Positions 17,781 through 25,708 of a DNA stretch of 64,000 nucleotides are shown here, in pieces (within the stretch, counting starts at the first letter, position 1; the number at the start of each line of letters is the position of its first letter). The DNA lies in the NCBI GenBank assembly GCA_020247055.1, contig JADCJL010000181.1, positions 21,374 to 85,373 of the forward strand, in the 5' to 3' direction. Both the position numbers and the translations under genes were made by a program. The stretch is from Acidobacteriaceae bacterium (GTDB lineage: Bacteria; Acidobacteriota; Terriglobia; Bryobacterales; Bryobacteraceae). Under the pieces are notes generated by a model. That model made no database searches. It had not been told where the DNA came from and saw nothing but the letters and a program-made list of their open reading frames with translations.

Positions 17781-18083
17781 ATGGACGAAGATAAACGCAT
17801 TCCGTATTTCTTTCTGGGTATGGGCATTGGCGTGGCCATTGGCATCCTGTTCGCTCCCAAATCGGGCGAGGAGACGCGCGAGTTGATTCGCTCTAAAGCG
17901 GATGAGAGCAAGGACTTTTTGAAGCGGAAGAGCGGGGACCTGCGGGGGCAGGCGGCCGAGGCGGTGGACAAGGGCAAGTCGTTGTTGCAGCGGCAGAAGG
18001 AGCAGTTTTCGGCCGCCGTGGACGCGGGCAAGCAGGCCTACCGCGAGAGCATTCAGGAAGACGCCGGTTTGACGGCTGACTAG
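17781..18083 (+). CDS. YtxH-domain protein
   Basis: A 100-residue protein with one N-terminal transmembrane helix containing a glycine zipper (G-M-G-I-G-V-A-I-G-I-L-F-A-P-K-S-G-E-E-T-R). This is the diagnostic opening of YtxH/gas-vesicle-like proteins, and an amphipathic Lys/Glu/Ala-rich helix follows. YtxH proteins are envelope-associated and often general-stress induced; a function is not established. A GAGGG ribosome binding site supports the start. The next gene, also a small membrane coiled-coil protein, follows after 28 bases, a YtxH plus DUF948 pairing common in bacteria. Confidence 0.8.
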   Translation: MDEDKRIPYFFLGMGIGVAIGILFAPKSGEETRELIRSKADESKDFLKRKSGDLRGQAAEAVDKGKSLLQRQKEQFSAAVDAGKQAYRESIQEDAGLTAD

Positions 18084-18111
18084 GTTATAACTGAGCAGAT
18101 CTCCCCTCTAT

Positions 18112-18618
18112 ATGAATCAGGATTTGTTACTTGTGTTGATGACGGTGTTCGTGGGCATCACGGCGCTGTCTTTTATCGCTCAGGCGATCGCGTCGATCAA
18201 GATGGCCCGGACGGCGGGGGAGATCAAGAAAAGTCTGGACGCGTTTTTACCGAAGGCCGAGGCGGCGCTGGCGAATGCCGAGCGGACGTTGAACGAATCC
18301 CGGGAGCAGATTACCGGGGTGACCAAGCGCGCCAATGAGGTGCTCGATCTGACCAAGACGCAGCTTGTGCGGATCGATACCTTGATTGAAGACGCTTCCG
18401 GCCGGGCGCGGCAGCAGATGGACAAGGTAGAGGTGTTGCTGAACGACACGATGTCGCGGGTGCAGAGCACCGTGAACGGGGTGCAGAGTTCGATTGTCCG
18501 TCCGCTGCGGGAGATTACGGGTGTAGCGGCGGGGGTGCGCTCCGCCGTGACGCAGTTGCTGAAGGGTTCCCCCGCGAATGTGGCGCAGGTTACGGCCGAC
18601 GAAGAGATGTTTATTTAG
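18112..18618 (+). CDS. DUF948-like membrane-anchored coiled-coil protein
   Basis: A 168-residue protein with an N-terminal transmembrane segment (about 5-27) followed by long amphipathic helices rich in heptad-like Leu/Val/Ile and Gln/Glu/Arg, with hardly any Gly or Pro until the C-terminus. The topology matches DUF948-type proteins found next to YtxH genes. It is probably exposed to the cytoplasm or periplasm as a rod; the role is unknown. The downstream peptidase gene begins 41 bases before this gene ends, in another frame. Confidence 0.65.
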   Translation: MNQDLLLVLMTVFVGITALSFIAQAIASIKMARTAGEIKKSLDAFLPKAEAALANAERTLNESREQITGVTKRANEVLDLTKTQLVRIDTLIEDASGRARQQMDKVEVLLNDTMSRVQSTVNGVQSSIVRPLREITGVAAGVRSAVTQLLKGSPANVAQVTADEEMFI

Positions 18619-21025
18619 GCTCGGCTGCCTGCTGGGGGCGGCGACGGGGTTGCTGGGGGCTTCGGCCGCCGAGACGGCCGCAGCGCTGCGCGAGGCTTCG
18701 TTTGACGGGGCGCGGTGCTACCGGGTGCGGGATTTGAGCCTGATCCGGGAAGACGTCAAGCTGTTTTTGACCGATGGCTATCTGATCCTCGCCAAGCCGG
18801 TGGCGGGGGCGCCGGTGGCCGCGTTTTTCAGCGCGGAGACCGAGCAGGGAGACGGCGAGGTGCTGCTGGTGCCGCCGACGGCGAGCGAGCGGGCGTCACT
18901 GGCGCGCTTTACGCAGGCGCCGACTTTGAACGAGCATTTCCGCGGGGCGCTGCTGCTGTTCACCGACGGGACGGGGGCGGAGATTGAGGCGTATCTGGCC
19001 GAGCGGCAGCCCAAACCGGCGCCGGAGATGGGGGCGCTGCTGGCGCAGCAGTGGACGCCGGTGCTGCGGAACCTGACGGTGAGTTTTGAAACGCGGCTGC
19101 TCGAGGACTTGGCGGGGGAGGCGGCGCGGGAGCAGGGGCTGTTTTTCGCGGCGCTGGCGCAGACCAAGCTGGGGAGCTTCGATGTGATCTACGACCCGCA
19201 GGCGCGGGAGGAGGTGACGGTAGGGCACCTGACGAGCCGGGACAATCGGAGTTTTTACGACATCTGGACGAGTTTTCCGGGGCGGCGAACGCGGCAGGGA
19301 CGTCCGAAGGGATCCGAGTTGGATTTCACGGTGCAGCATGTGAGCATTGCGGCCGCGCTGGGGGAGAACCTGCGGTTGCGGGCGACAACGAAGCTGCGGA
19401 TTGTGATGCCGCCGGTGGCGGAGCGGAAGCGGCCGGGGGCGGTGGTGGCGCTGGACATTTCGCGGCGGATGCGGGTAAGCGCGGCGCGGGTGGACGGGCA
19501 GCCGGTGGAGGTTTACCAGCGGGAGAGCGAGCGGAGCGCGCTGCTGCGGGGGAGCGATAATGACGCCTTTCTGTTGAGCCTGCCGGCGCCGCTGGCGGCC
19601 GGGACGCACGAGATTGAAGTGACGCACGAAGGGGACGTGGTGAACGCGGCCGGCAACGGGGTGTACGCGGTGAGTGCGCGGGGGACGTGGTATCCGCACC
19701 ACGGGGTGCAGTTTGCGACGTATGATCTGGCGTTTGACCATGCGCGGGCTTTGACGGTGATTGCGAGCGGGGAGCCGGCCGGGGAGCGGGAGGGGGTGGA
19801 GGCCGGGCGGGTGGTGAGCCGGTTTCGATCGACGGCGCCGCTGCGGTTCGTAGGGTTCAACGTGGGGGAGTATCAGAAGACGGTGGTGGAGCGGGCGGGG
19901 CTGCGGGTGGAGATTTACGCCAATCAGGCGGTAGAGACGGCGCTGGCGCCGCGGCGGCAGGAGCTGCTGGTGGCGCCGCCGGCGCTGGGCCCGGCGCGGG
20001 GTACGGGGCCGCGCCGGGCAATGGATACCGTGGTGGCGCCACTGCCGAACGCGCCGCCGAGTCCGGCGCTGGCGATGGAGCGGCTGGCCGGGGAGGTGGT
20101 AGAAGCCTATGCGTTTCTCACGGCGCAGCTGGGGCCGCCGCCGCTCAAGCGGCTGGCGGTATCGCCGATTCCCGGGACGTTCGGGCAGGGGTTTCCGGGG
20201 TTGATTTATCTTTCGACGCTCTCCTACCTCGATCCGCGGGACCGGCCGGCGTTTGCGAGTGACCCGTATCAGCGGATCTTTTTTTCGGACATTCTGGTGG
20301 CGCACGAGGTGGCGCATCAGTGGTGGGGCAACCAGGTGGCCAGCACAGGCTACCAGGACGAGTGGCTGATGGAGGCGCTGGCGAACTACTCGGCGCTGAT
20401 GCTGCTTGAGAAGCGGAAGGGGGCCAAGGCGGTGGATGAGGTGCTCGAGATGTTCCGGGAGCATCTGCTGGCCAAGACCGCGGCGGGCAAGACGGTGGAG
20501 GCGACGGGGCCGATCCGGCTGGGGCTGCGGCTTGAGTCGTCCGAGGCGCCGGGGGCATGGCGGACGATTACGTATGAGAAGGGGACGTGGATTCTGCATA
20601 TGCTGCGGCGGCGGTTGGGGGATGCGGCGTGGAATCGGTTGCTGGGGAAGATCGCCCGGGAGTACCGGGGGAGGCGGTTGCGGGTGAGAGAGTTTTTGGC
20701 CGAGGCGGCGGGGCTTCTGCCGGCCGGGGATCCGGACCCGCGCCTCGAGAACTTCGCGGGGACATGGATTGAGGGAACCGGAATTCCCACGCTGCGGCTG
20801 ACACCGGGGAAGGTGGCGGGACAGGGGGTGGTCGAACAGTCGGGAGTGGACGAGGATTTCTCGGTGGACGTGCCGGTGGAGATTCAGTACCGCGGGGGGA
20901 AGATCGAGACGCGGTGGTTGCGGACCGAGGGCGCTTCAACCCATTACCAGTGGAAGCTGGGAGGACCGGTGCTGAGGATCACGCTGGACCCGCAGTCGGC
21001 GGTTTTGGCGATCAAGCAGCGGTAG
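18578..21025 (+). CDS. M1-family-like zinc metallopeptidase, exported
   Basis: An 815-residue protein. The N-terminus is basic then hydrophobic (R-R-L-R-P-T-K-R, then L-G-C-L-L-G-A-A-T-G-L-L-G-A-S-A), a signal peptide, which supports the ATG at 18578 despite a 41-base overlap with the previous gene. The zinc site H-E-V-A-H-Q-W-W-G is near residue 576, and the third ligand lies 18-19 residues later in W-L-M-E-A-L-A-N-Y. This is the gluzincin arrangement of M1 aminopeptidases. The G-A-M-E-N substrate motif is not evident; G-F-P-G-L-I-Y-L-S occupies its place, so exopeptidase specificity may be lost. The roughly 500-residue N-terminal part is mostly beta and family-specific. Confidence 0.8.
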   Translation: MWRRLRPTKRCLFRLGCLLGAATGLLGASAAETAAALREASFDGARCYRVRDLSLIREDVKLFLTDGYLILAKPVAGAPVAAFFSAETEQGDGEVLLVPPTASERASLARFTQAPTLNEHFRGALLLFTDGTGAEIEAYLAERQPKPAPEMGALLAQQWTPVLRNLTVSFETRLLEDLAGEAAREQGLFFAALAQTKLGSFDVIYDPQAREEVTVGHLTSRDNRSFYDIWTSFPGRRTRQGRPKGSELDFTVQHVSIAAALGENLRLRATTKLRIVMPPVAERKRPGAVVALDISRRMRVSAARVDGQPVEVYQRESERSALLRGSDNDAFLLSLPAPLAAGTHEIEVTHEGDVVNAAGNGVYAVSARGTWYPHHGVQFATYDLAFDHARALTVIASGEPAGEREGVEAGRVVSRFRSTAPLRFVGFNVGEYQKTVVERAGLRVEIYANQAVETALAPRRQELLVAPPALGPARGTGPRRAMDTVVAPLPNAPPSPALAMERLAGEVVEAYAFLTAQLGPPPLKRLAVSPIPGTFGQGFPGLIYLSTLSYLDPRDRPAFASDPYQRIFFSDILVAHEVAHQWWGNQVASTGYQDEWLMEALANYSALMLLEKRKGAKAVDEVLEMFREHLLAKTAAGKTVEATGPIRLGLRLESSEAPGAWRTITYEKGTWILHMLRRRLGDAAWNRLLGKIAREYRGRRLRVREFLAEAAGLLPAGDPDPRLENFAGTWIEGTGIPTLRLTPGKVAGQGVVEQSGVDEDFSVDVPVEIQYRGGKIETRWLRTEGASTHYQWKLGGPVLRITLDPQSAVLAIKQR

Positions 21026-21169
21026 GAGACCAGCCGATCGGTCGGTTCCCGCCCGATTGCGCTAGGGTGGAACGCTTAACCGGTACTAGGATACCGAGGT
21101 TTTCCCCCATTTGGTCTATTTATCGATGCAGAATTCCCAGTGATACTGAAGGGGAGAAGAGAACTATTT
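21026..21169 (+). promoter_or_regulatory. Intergenic region upstream of the PilZ gene, likely promoter
   Basis: At 144 bases this is the longest gene-free stretch in the window. It is locally AT-rich in its second half and holds TGATACT near 21141-21147 as a possible extended -10, with no convincing -35. It also holds a small palindrome CCGATCGG early on and a purine-rich GGGGAGAAGAGA before the ATG. No intrinsic terminator with a T-run is visible. Confidence 0.3.
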
Positions 21170-21487
21170 ATGGCAACCGAGAAGCGTTTTGCGAATCGGA
21201 AAGGGCTGGCCCGTTCGATTCGCCTGAAGTGGATTGATGCAATGGGTCGCAATGCTTTTGCGCAGGCGGAGGTCAAGAACCTCGGTCGGCGCGGCATGGG
21301 GGTTTTGTTACGGGAGCGTTTGCAGCGCGGCTCTACGGTCTACCTGGCCGAACGGGATTGGCCGTTGGTGGGCACGGCGGTGGTACGTTACCAGGAGGAT
21401 CGCAAGGGCAAGTTTTATACCGGTCTTGAGTTTTCCGGAGGGCTGCTCGCCCCCCTGGAGCTGATCGAAGGCGATCAGCCGGCGTAG
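21170..21487 (+). CDS. PilZ-domain-like protein
   Basis: A 105-residue single-domain protein. It has an early R-x-x-x-R-like basic stretch (K-R-F-A-N-R-K-G-L-A-R), the strand V-K-N-L-G-R-R-G-M-G-V-L-L replacing the usual D-x-S-x-x-G-x, and a closing Y-x-x-G-L-E-F. This is the size and strand order of PilZ domains, which bind cyclic di-GMP. The D-x-S-x-x-G motif is degenerate, so c-di-GMP binding is uncertain. The ATG at 21170 is preferred over an in-frame codon ten residues earlier because of the purine-rich leader. It overlaps the convergent lactate permease gene by 13 bases. Confidence 0.65.
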   Translation: MATEKRFANRKGLARSIRLKWIDAMGRNAFAQAEVKNLGRRGMGVLLRERLQRGSTVYLAERDWPLVGTAVVRYQEDRKGKFYTGLEFSGGLLAPLELIEGDQPA

Positions 21488-23085
21488 GCGTAGAAGAGTG
21501 TCAGCAGGCCGATGAGGGTGGCGAGGAAGACGCTGTGACGGAGGGTGAAGCGGAAGAGTTTGGCTTCGTCGGCGGCCTTCATGCCAGTGGCGGCGGCGGC
21601 GACGGCGATGCTCTGGAGGCTGATCATTTTGCCCATGACGCCGCCGCTCGAGTTCGATGAGGCCATCAGGACGGGGTCGAGGCCGAGGCTGTTGGCGGTG
21701 ACCACCTGGAGGTTGCCGAACAGGGCGTTGGCGGAGGTGTCCGAGCCGGTGAGGAAGACGCCGAGCCAGCCGAGCATGGCGCTGAAGAAGGGGAAGGTGG
21801 AGCCGGTGGAGGCGAAGGCGAGACCGAGCGTGGCCGTGGCGCCGGAGTAGTTCATGAGGAAGGCGAGGCCGAGGACGCTGGCGATGGTGAGCAGGGAGAG
21901 GGCCAGTTGGCGCGTCGTGGTGGCCAGCATGCCGCCGAACTGTTTCGGGGTGACGCCAAGACAGAGCGAGGCGACGAGGGCGGCGAACAGGCAGGCCGTG
22001 CCGGAGGCGGAGAGCCAGCTGAAGGCGTAGACGGCGGCGTAGGGGGCGGGCTTGGGCACCGTGGGGGCGACGCGCTCGACGAGATTGTGCAGGCCGGGCC
22101 ATTGCACGTTGATGGTGTAGGAGTTCAGGTAGGCCTTGATGTCTTTTTCGCCCCAGATGAGGACGAAGACGATGAGGAGCAGGTAGGGCAGCCAGGCGCG
22201 GAAGAGCTGCTTGCCGGTGTGGTGTTTCTTCTCAGGGGCGGCGGCGACTTCGCCTTCGAGTTGGAAGGTGTCGGAGGGCTTCCAAACCTTGAAGAGGACG
22301 ACCAGGGAGCCGATGGCGGCGAGGGAGCTGGCGATATCGACCAGTTCGGCGCCGAGGTAGTTCGAGACGAGGAACTGCAGGCCGGCAAAGGCGCCGCCGC
22401 ACAGGAGGGCGGCCGGGAGCACGCCGCGGAGACCGCGCCAGCCGCCCATGACGAGAATGAGATACGAGGGGACAAAGAAGGAGAGCGGGGCGCAGAGGCG
22501 GCCGACCTGGGCGCTGAGAGCGCCAACGGGGAGGCCGGTGGTGAGGGCGAGCGTGGTGACCGGGATGCCGATGGAGCCGAAGGCGACCGGGGCGGTGTTG
22601 GCGAGCAGGCAGATGCCGGCGGCATAGAAGGGGGAGAAGCCGAGGCCGGTGAGCATGGCGGCGGCGACGGCGACGGGACTGCCGAAGCCGGCCGCGCCTT
22701 CGATGAAGGCGCCGAAGGCAAAGGCGATGAGCAGGGCCTGCAGGCGGCGGTCCGGGGTGAGGTTGCCGACGGAGTCCTTGACGACTTCGAAGTTGCCGGT
22801 TTCGAGCGTGATGCGGTAGAGGAGGATGGCGGAGAAGACGATCCAGCCGATGGGGAGGAGGCCGAAGGCGGCGCCGTAGGTGACCGCGCCGACGACGGCC
22901 GAGGCGGGCATGCCGTAGACAAAGAGCGCGACCGCCATGGCGGTGGCAAGGCCCGTGAGACCCGCCATCCAGGCGGGTTTGCGCAGGACCCCGAGCATGA
23001 GGAGAAGCGTGAAGATGGGGAGGCCCGCGACGAGCGCGGAGGCGGCGAGGCTATCGCCGAGCGGGATATAGTTCTGTTGCCACAT
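21475..23085 (-). CDS. lctP: L-lactate permease
   Basis: A polytopic protein of about 536 residues. The N-terminus M-W-Q-Q-N-Y, the block D-R-R-L-Q-A-L-L-I-A-F-A-F-G-A-F-I-E-G-A-A-G-F-G and N-T-A-P-V-A-F-G-S-I-G-I-P match the LctP/LldP lactate permease family closely. The family imports L-lactate and glycolate with protons. The ATG at 23085 has a GAGG ribosome binding site eight bases upstream; an alternative ATG at 23103 would add M-S-E-V-L-R. The frame is open even further, but without homology. No lactate dehydrogenase gene is adjacent. It converges with and overlaps the PilZ gene. Confidence 0.9.
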   Translation of the reverse strand: MWQQNYIPLGDSLAASALVAGLPIFTLLLMLGVLRKPAWMAGLTGLATAMAVALFVYGMPASAVVGAVTYGAAFGLLPIGWIVFSAILLYRITLETGNFEVVKDSVGNLTPDRRLQALLIAFAFGAFIEGAAGFGSPVAVAAAMLTGLGFSPFYAAGICLLANTAPVAFGSIGIPVTTLALTTGLPVGALSAQVGRLCAPLSFFVPSYLILVMGGWRGLRGVLPAALLCGGAFAGLQFLVSNYLGAELVDIASSLAAIGSLVVLFKVWKPSDTFQLEGEVAAAPEKKHHTGKQLFRAWLPYLLLIVFVLIWGEKDIKAYLNSYTINVQWPGLHNLVERVAPTVPKPAPYAAVYAFSWLSASGTACLFAALVASLCLGVTPKQFGGMLATTTRQLALSLLTIASVLGLAFLMNYSGATATLGLAFASTGSTFPFFSAMLGWLGVFLTGSDTSANALFGNLQVVTANSLGLDPVLMASSNSSGGVMGKMISLQSIAVAAAATGMKAADEAKLFRFTLRHSVFLATLIGLLTLFYAYAG

Positions 23086-23199
23086 GCGGAGGACCTCAGA
23101 CATTGTACGCGGATCGCTTACTGAATGGGGTACCGCATGGGACGACGGGCGCAAGGCGGCAGATTCGCGCGATGCTAGGGGATTGCGAGGATAACGAAT
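23086..23199. promoter_or_regulatory. Divergent intergenic region between lctP and galactokinase-like gene
   Basis: 114 bases that should hold both divergent promoters. GAGGA at 23187-23191 precedes the TTG at 23200 by eight bases and supports that start. I see no convincing -35/-10 pair and no operator-like palindrome. Confidence 0.3.
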
Positions 23200-23982
23200 T
23201 TGGTATTCACAACGGAGAGTTTGCAGGACGCGCACCGCCGGAAGTGGGGCGGCAGCAGCGAGGAGGTGGCGGTGTACCGGGCGCCGGGACGGGTGGTGCT
23301 GCGGGGAGGGGCGGCGATGGCCGCGCTGGACGTGGCTTGCTACGTGACGCGCAGCCGGAACGCGAGCGGGGAGTTGCGGGTAATTTCCGAGAACCTGAGC
23401 GAGGAACGGCGCTGGCCGTTGTCGGCGCTGCCGGTGGTGCAGCCGATGGGGGATTGGAGCGATCTGGTGGTGGGCGCGGCGAAGGAGCTGTTCCGGGCCG
23501 GGTATGGGGTGGAGCCGGCGAATCTGCGGGTGCATTCCGGGGTGCCGGTGGGAGCGGGGCTGGGGGCGGGGGTGGCGCTGACGGTGGCGGTGGCGCGGGC
23601 GCTGCTGGATGGCCGGGCGGTGGAGGAGGCCGAGTTGGTCCGGGTCTGCCGGCGGGCGGGGAGCCGGTTTGCGGGTCAGCCGTGGGCGGAGTTGGACCCG
23701 TTGGCGACGGTGCGGGGCGGTTTGGTGGGGGAGTGGCCGGGGGAGGGGGCGGTTTTGGTGGTGGTGGGCGAGAAGGTGGAGGGGATTGCGGAGATGGCGC
23801 GCGAGACGGCCGGGACGCAGGAGGCTTGGCAGGCCGGAAGCGGGTGCGTGGTGGTAGTGACGGACGCGGCGCGGGCGCAGGGGGTGGAGGAGGAGATCCG
23901 GGAGCGCTGCCGGTTGGCGGGCGGGGTGGAGCCACGGGTGTATCGAGGCCCGGCGGCGGGCGGGGCGGGTCGGCAGGGGTAG
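23200..23982 (+). CDS. Truncated, degenerate galactokinase-like GHMP-fold protein
   Basis: A 260-residue protein with the N-terminal architecture of galactokinase. A-P-G-R-V is present, but the sugar-binding G-E-H-T-D-Y word is replaced by L-R-G-G-A-A-M-A-A. The W-S-D-L-V-V-G-A-A-K-E-L segment and the ATP-loop V-P-V-G-A-G-L-G-A-G-V-A-L follow, the latter lacking the usual S-S-S-A. A-x-S-R-F-A-G-Q-P and A-E-L-D-P stand where N-x-F-x-G and G-I-M-D-Q are expected. The normal C-terminal 100 or more residues are missing. It is probably catalytically dead toward galactose or has a new ligand. The TTG start is supported by GAGGA. Whether it is a decaying pseudogene or a repurposed binding protein is open; the frame is intact. 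Confidence 0.6.
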   Translation: MVFTTESLQDAHRRKWGGSSEEVAVYRAPGRVVLRGGAAMAALDVACYVTRSRNASGELRVISENLSEERRWPLSALPVVQPMGDWSDLVVGAAKELFRAGYGVEPANLRVHSGVPVGAGLGAGVALTVAVARALLDGRAVEEAELVRVCRRAGSRFAGQPWAELDPLATVRGGLVGEWPGEGAVLVVVGEKVEGIAEMARETAGTQEAWQAGSGCVVVVTDAARAQGVEEEIRERCRLAGGVEPRVYRGPAAGGAGRQG

Positions 23983-24050
23983 GGAGATTTCGCACGATAA
24001 TGGAAACGGCGGCGGTTTTTGCGGTATCGAATGATTCAGGAGAGTGACTT

Positions 24051-25706
24051 ATGCGGCAAGGCTGGTTGTGGTTGGCCCTGGCTACGGCGTTGGCGGCGCA
24101 GGTTCCGGATCCGGATGTGCCGTTAACCACCTTCAAAGTAAACGTAGTTGCCAAGACGGCCAAGGCGGTGAACTACCGGCACCGCAGCGGAGCGACGAAG
24201 ATCGACTTTGCCGGGACGGCGGCGCTGGCGGAGGCCAAGGGCCAGGCGAAGGTGGAATCGAAGCAGGGTTACATCGAAATTGAGGTGGAGTTTACCAACT
24301 TGGCGCCGGCGACCAAGTTCGGGCCGGAGTATCTGACGTACGTGCTGTGGGCGATTACGCCCGAGGGGCGGGCGACGAACCTGGGCGAGGTGCTGCTGAA
24401 CGGGACGCGCAGTAAGTTGAACGTGACGAGCGAGCACCAGGCGTTCGGGTTGATTGTGACGGCGGAGCCCTATTTCTCGGTGACGCAGCCGAGCGACGTG
24501 GTGGTGCTCGAGAACGTGATCCGGCCGGACACGGTGGGCAAAGTCGACCTGATCGACGCCAAGTTTGAGCTGCTGCAGCGGGGCAACTACGCCAACATGA
24601 TTCCGCAAAAGATGGTGGTGGATCCGAAGGTGCCGCTCGAGTTATACGAGGCGCGGCAAGCCGTGCAGATTGCGCGGGCGGTGGGGGCGCCGAAGTACGC
24701 GAGCGATACGTTCCGGAAATCGACCGATCTGCTCGCGCAGGCCGAGGGATATCTGACGCGGAAGGCGGGGATGAAGCCGGTGGCGATGATCTCGCGCGAG
24801 GCGGTGCAGACGGCCGAGGACGCCCGTGTGATCACCCTGAAGCGGCGTGAGGAGGAGGCGCTGATGAACGAACGGGCCGCCGCCGCCGAGCGGGAGGCCA
24901 AGGCGCAGGCCGAGGCGGCCGCCGAGGCCGAACGGGCGCGGCTGGCGAGCGAACGGGCGAAGCTTGAGGCGGAGAACGCGCGGATTGAAGCCGAGCGGCG
25001 CCGGCAGGCGGAGTTGGACCGGCAGGCGGCGGAGAAGGCCAAGGCCGAGGCGGAAGCAGCGGCGGCCGAGGCGCGGAAGCTGAAGGCGGAGGCAGAGGCG
25101 GCCCGCGCGGAGGCCGAGAAGGCGCGGGCCGAGGCCGAAGCGGCGCGGAAGGCAGCGCTCGAGCAGCAGCAGGCGGCGCTTGCCGACCTCGAGCGCGCCA
25201 AGGCCGCCACGGCGGAAGCAGAAAAGGGGCGTCTGCGCGCGGAAGAGGAAAAAGCCGCGCTGCGGCAGCAGCTGCTCGATCAGTTCAACCTGATACTCGA
25301 GACGCGCGATTCGGCGCGCGGGTTGATTGTGAACCTGTCCGATGTGCTGTTCGATTTCGGCAAGTTCACGCTGCGGCCGCCAACCCGGGAGAAGCTCGCC
25401 AAGATCTCCGGGATTGTGCTGGCGCACCCGGGGCTGAAGCTCGAAGTGGAGGGGCACACCGACGACATCGGCAGCGAGGAGTTTAACCAGAAGCTCTCCG
25501 AACAGCGGGCCGATACGGTGCGGGGCTACCTGATCGAGCAGGGTTTGAACGGCGACCTGATCACGGCCATGGGGTTTGGCAAGACCATGCCGGCCGTACC
25601 CAACACGAGCGGCGCCAACCGGCAGAAGAACCGGCGCGTGGAGATGGTGGTGAGCGGCGAGATTATCGGGACGAAGCTGACCGGCAAGGCGCCGGCCAGC
25701 AACTGA
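24051..25706 (+). CDS. OmpA-family protein with long Ala/Glu/Arg coiled coil
   Basis: A 551-residue protein. It has a signal peptide ending at A-L-A-A-Q, then a beta-rich N-terminal domain of about 120 residues, and then a charged helical region (about 200-260). A continuous coiled coil rich in E-A-E-A-A-R/K-A-E-A repeats spans about 265-415. The OmpA peptidoglycan-binding domain covers about 430-540, with F-D-F-G-K-F-T-L, V-E-G-H-T-D-D-I-G and the N-R-R-V-E end motif. The OmpA domain should bind diaminopimelate of the wall while the coil spans the periplasm. AGGAGAG lies about seven bases before the ATG. Only two bases separate its stop from that of the convergent GH88 gene. Confidence 0.85.
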   Translation: MRQGWLWLALATALAAQVPDPDVPLTTFKVNVVAKTAKAVNYRHRSGATKIDFAGTAALAEAKGQAKVESKQGYIEIEVEFTNLAPATKFGPEYLTYVLWAITPEGRATNLGEVLLNGTRSKLNVTSEHQAFGLIVTAEPYFSVTQPSDVVVLENVIRPDTVGKVDLIDAKFELLQRGNYANMIPQKMVVDPKVPLELYEARQAVQIARAVGAPKYASDTFRKSTDLLAQAEGYLTRKAGMKPVAMISREAVQTAEDARVITLKRREEEALMNERAAAAEREAKAQAEAAAEAERARLASERAKLEAENARIEAERRRQAELDRQAAEKAKAEAEAAAAEARKLKAEAEAARAEAEKARAEAEAARKAALEQQQAALADLERAKAATAEAEKGRLRAEEEKAALRQQLLDQFNLILETRDSARGLIVNLSDVLFDFGKFTLRPPTREKLAKISGIVLAHPGLKLEVEGHTDDIGSEEFNQKLSEQRADTVRGYLIEQGLNGDLITAMGFGKTMPAVPNTSGANRQKNRRVEMVVSGEIIGTKLTGKAPASN

Positions 25707-25708
25707 AC

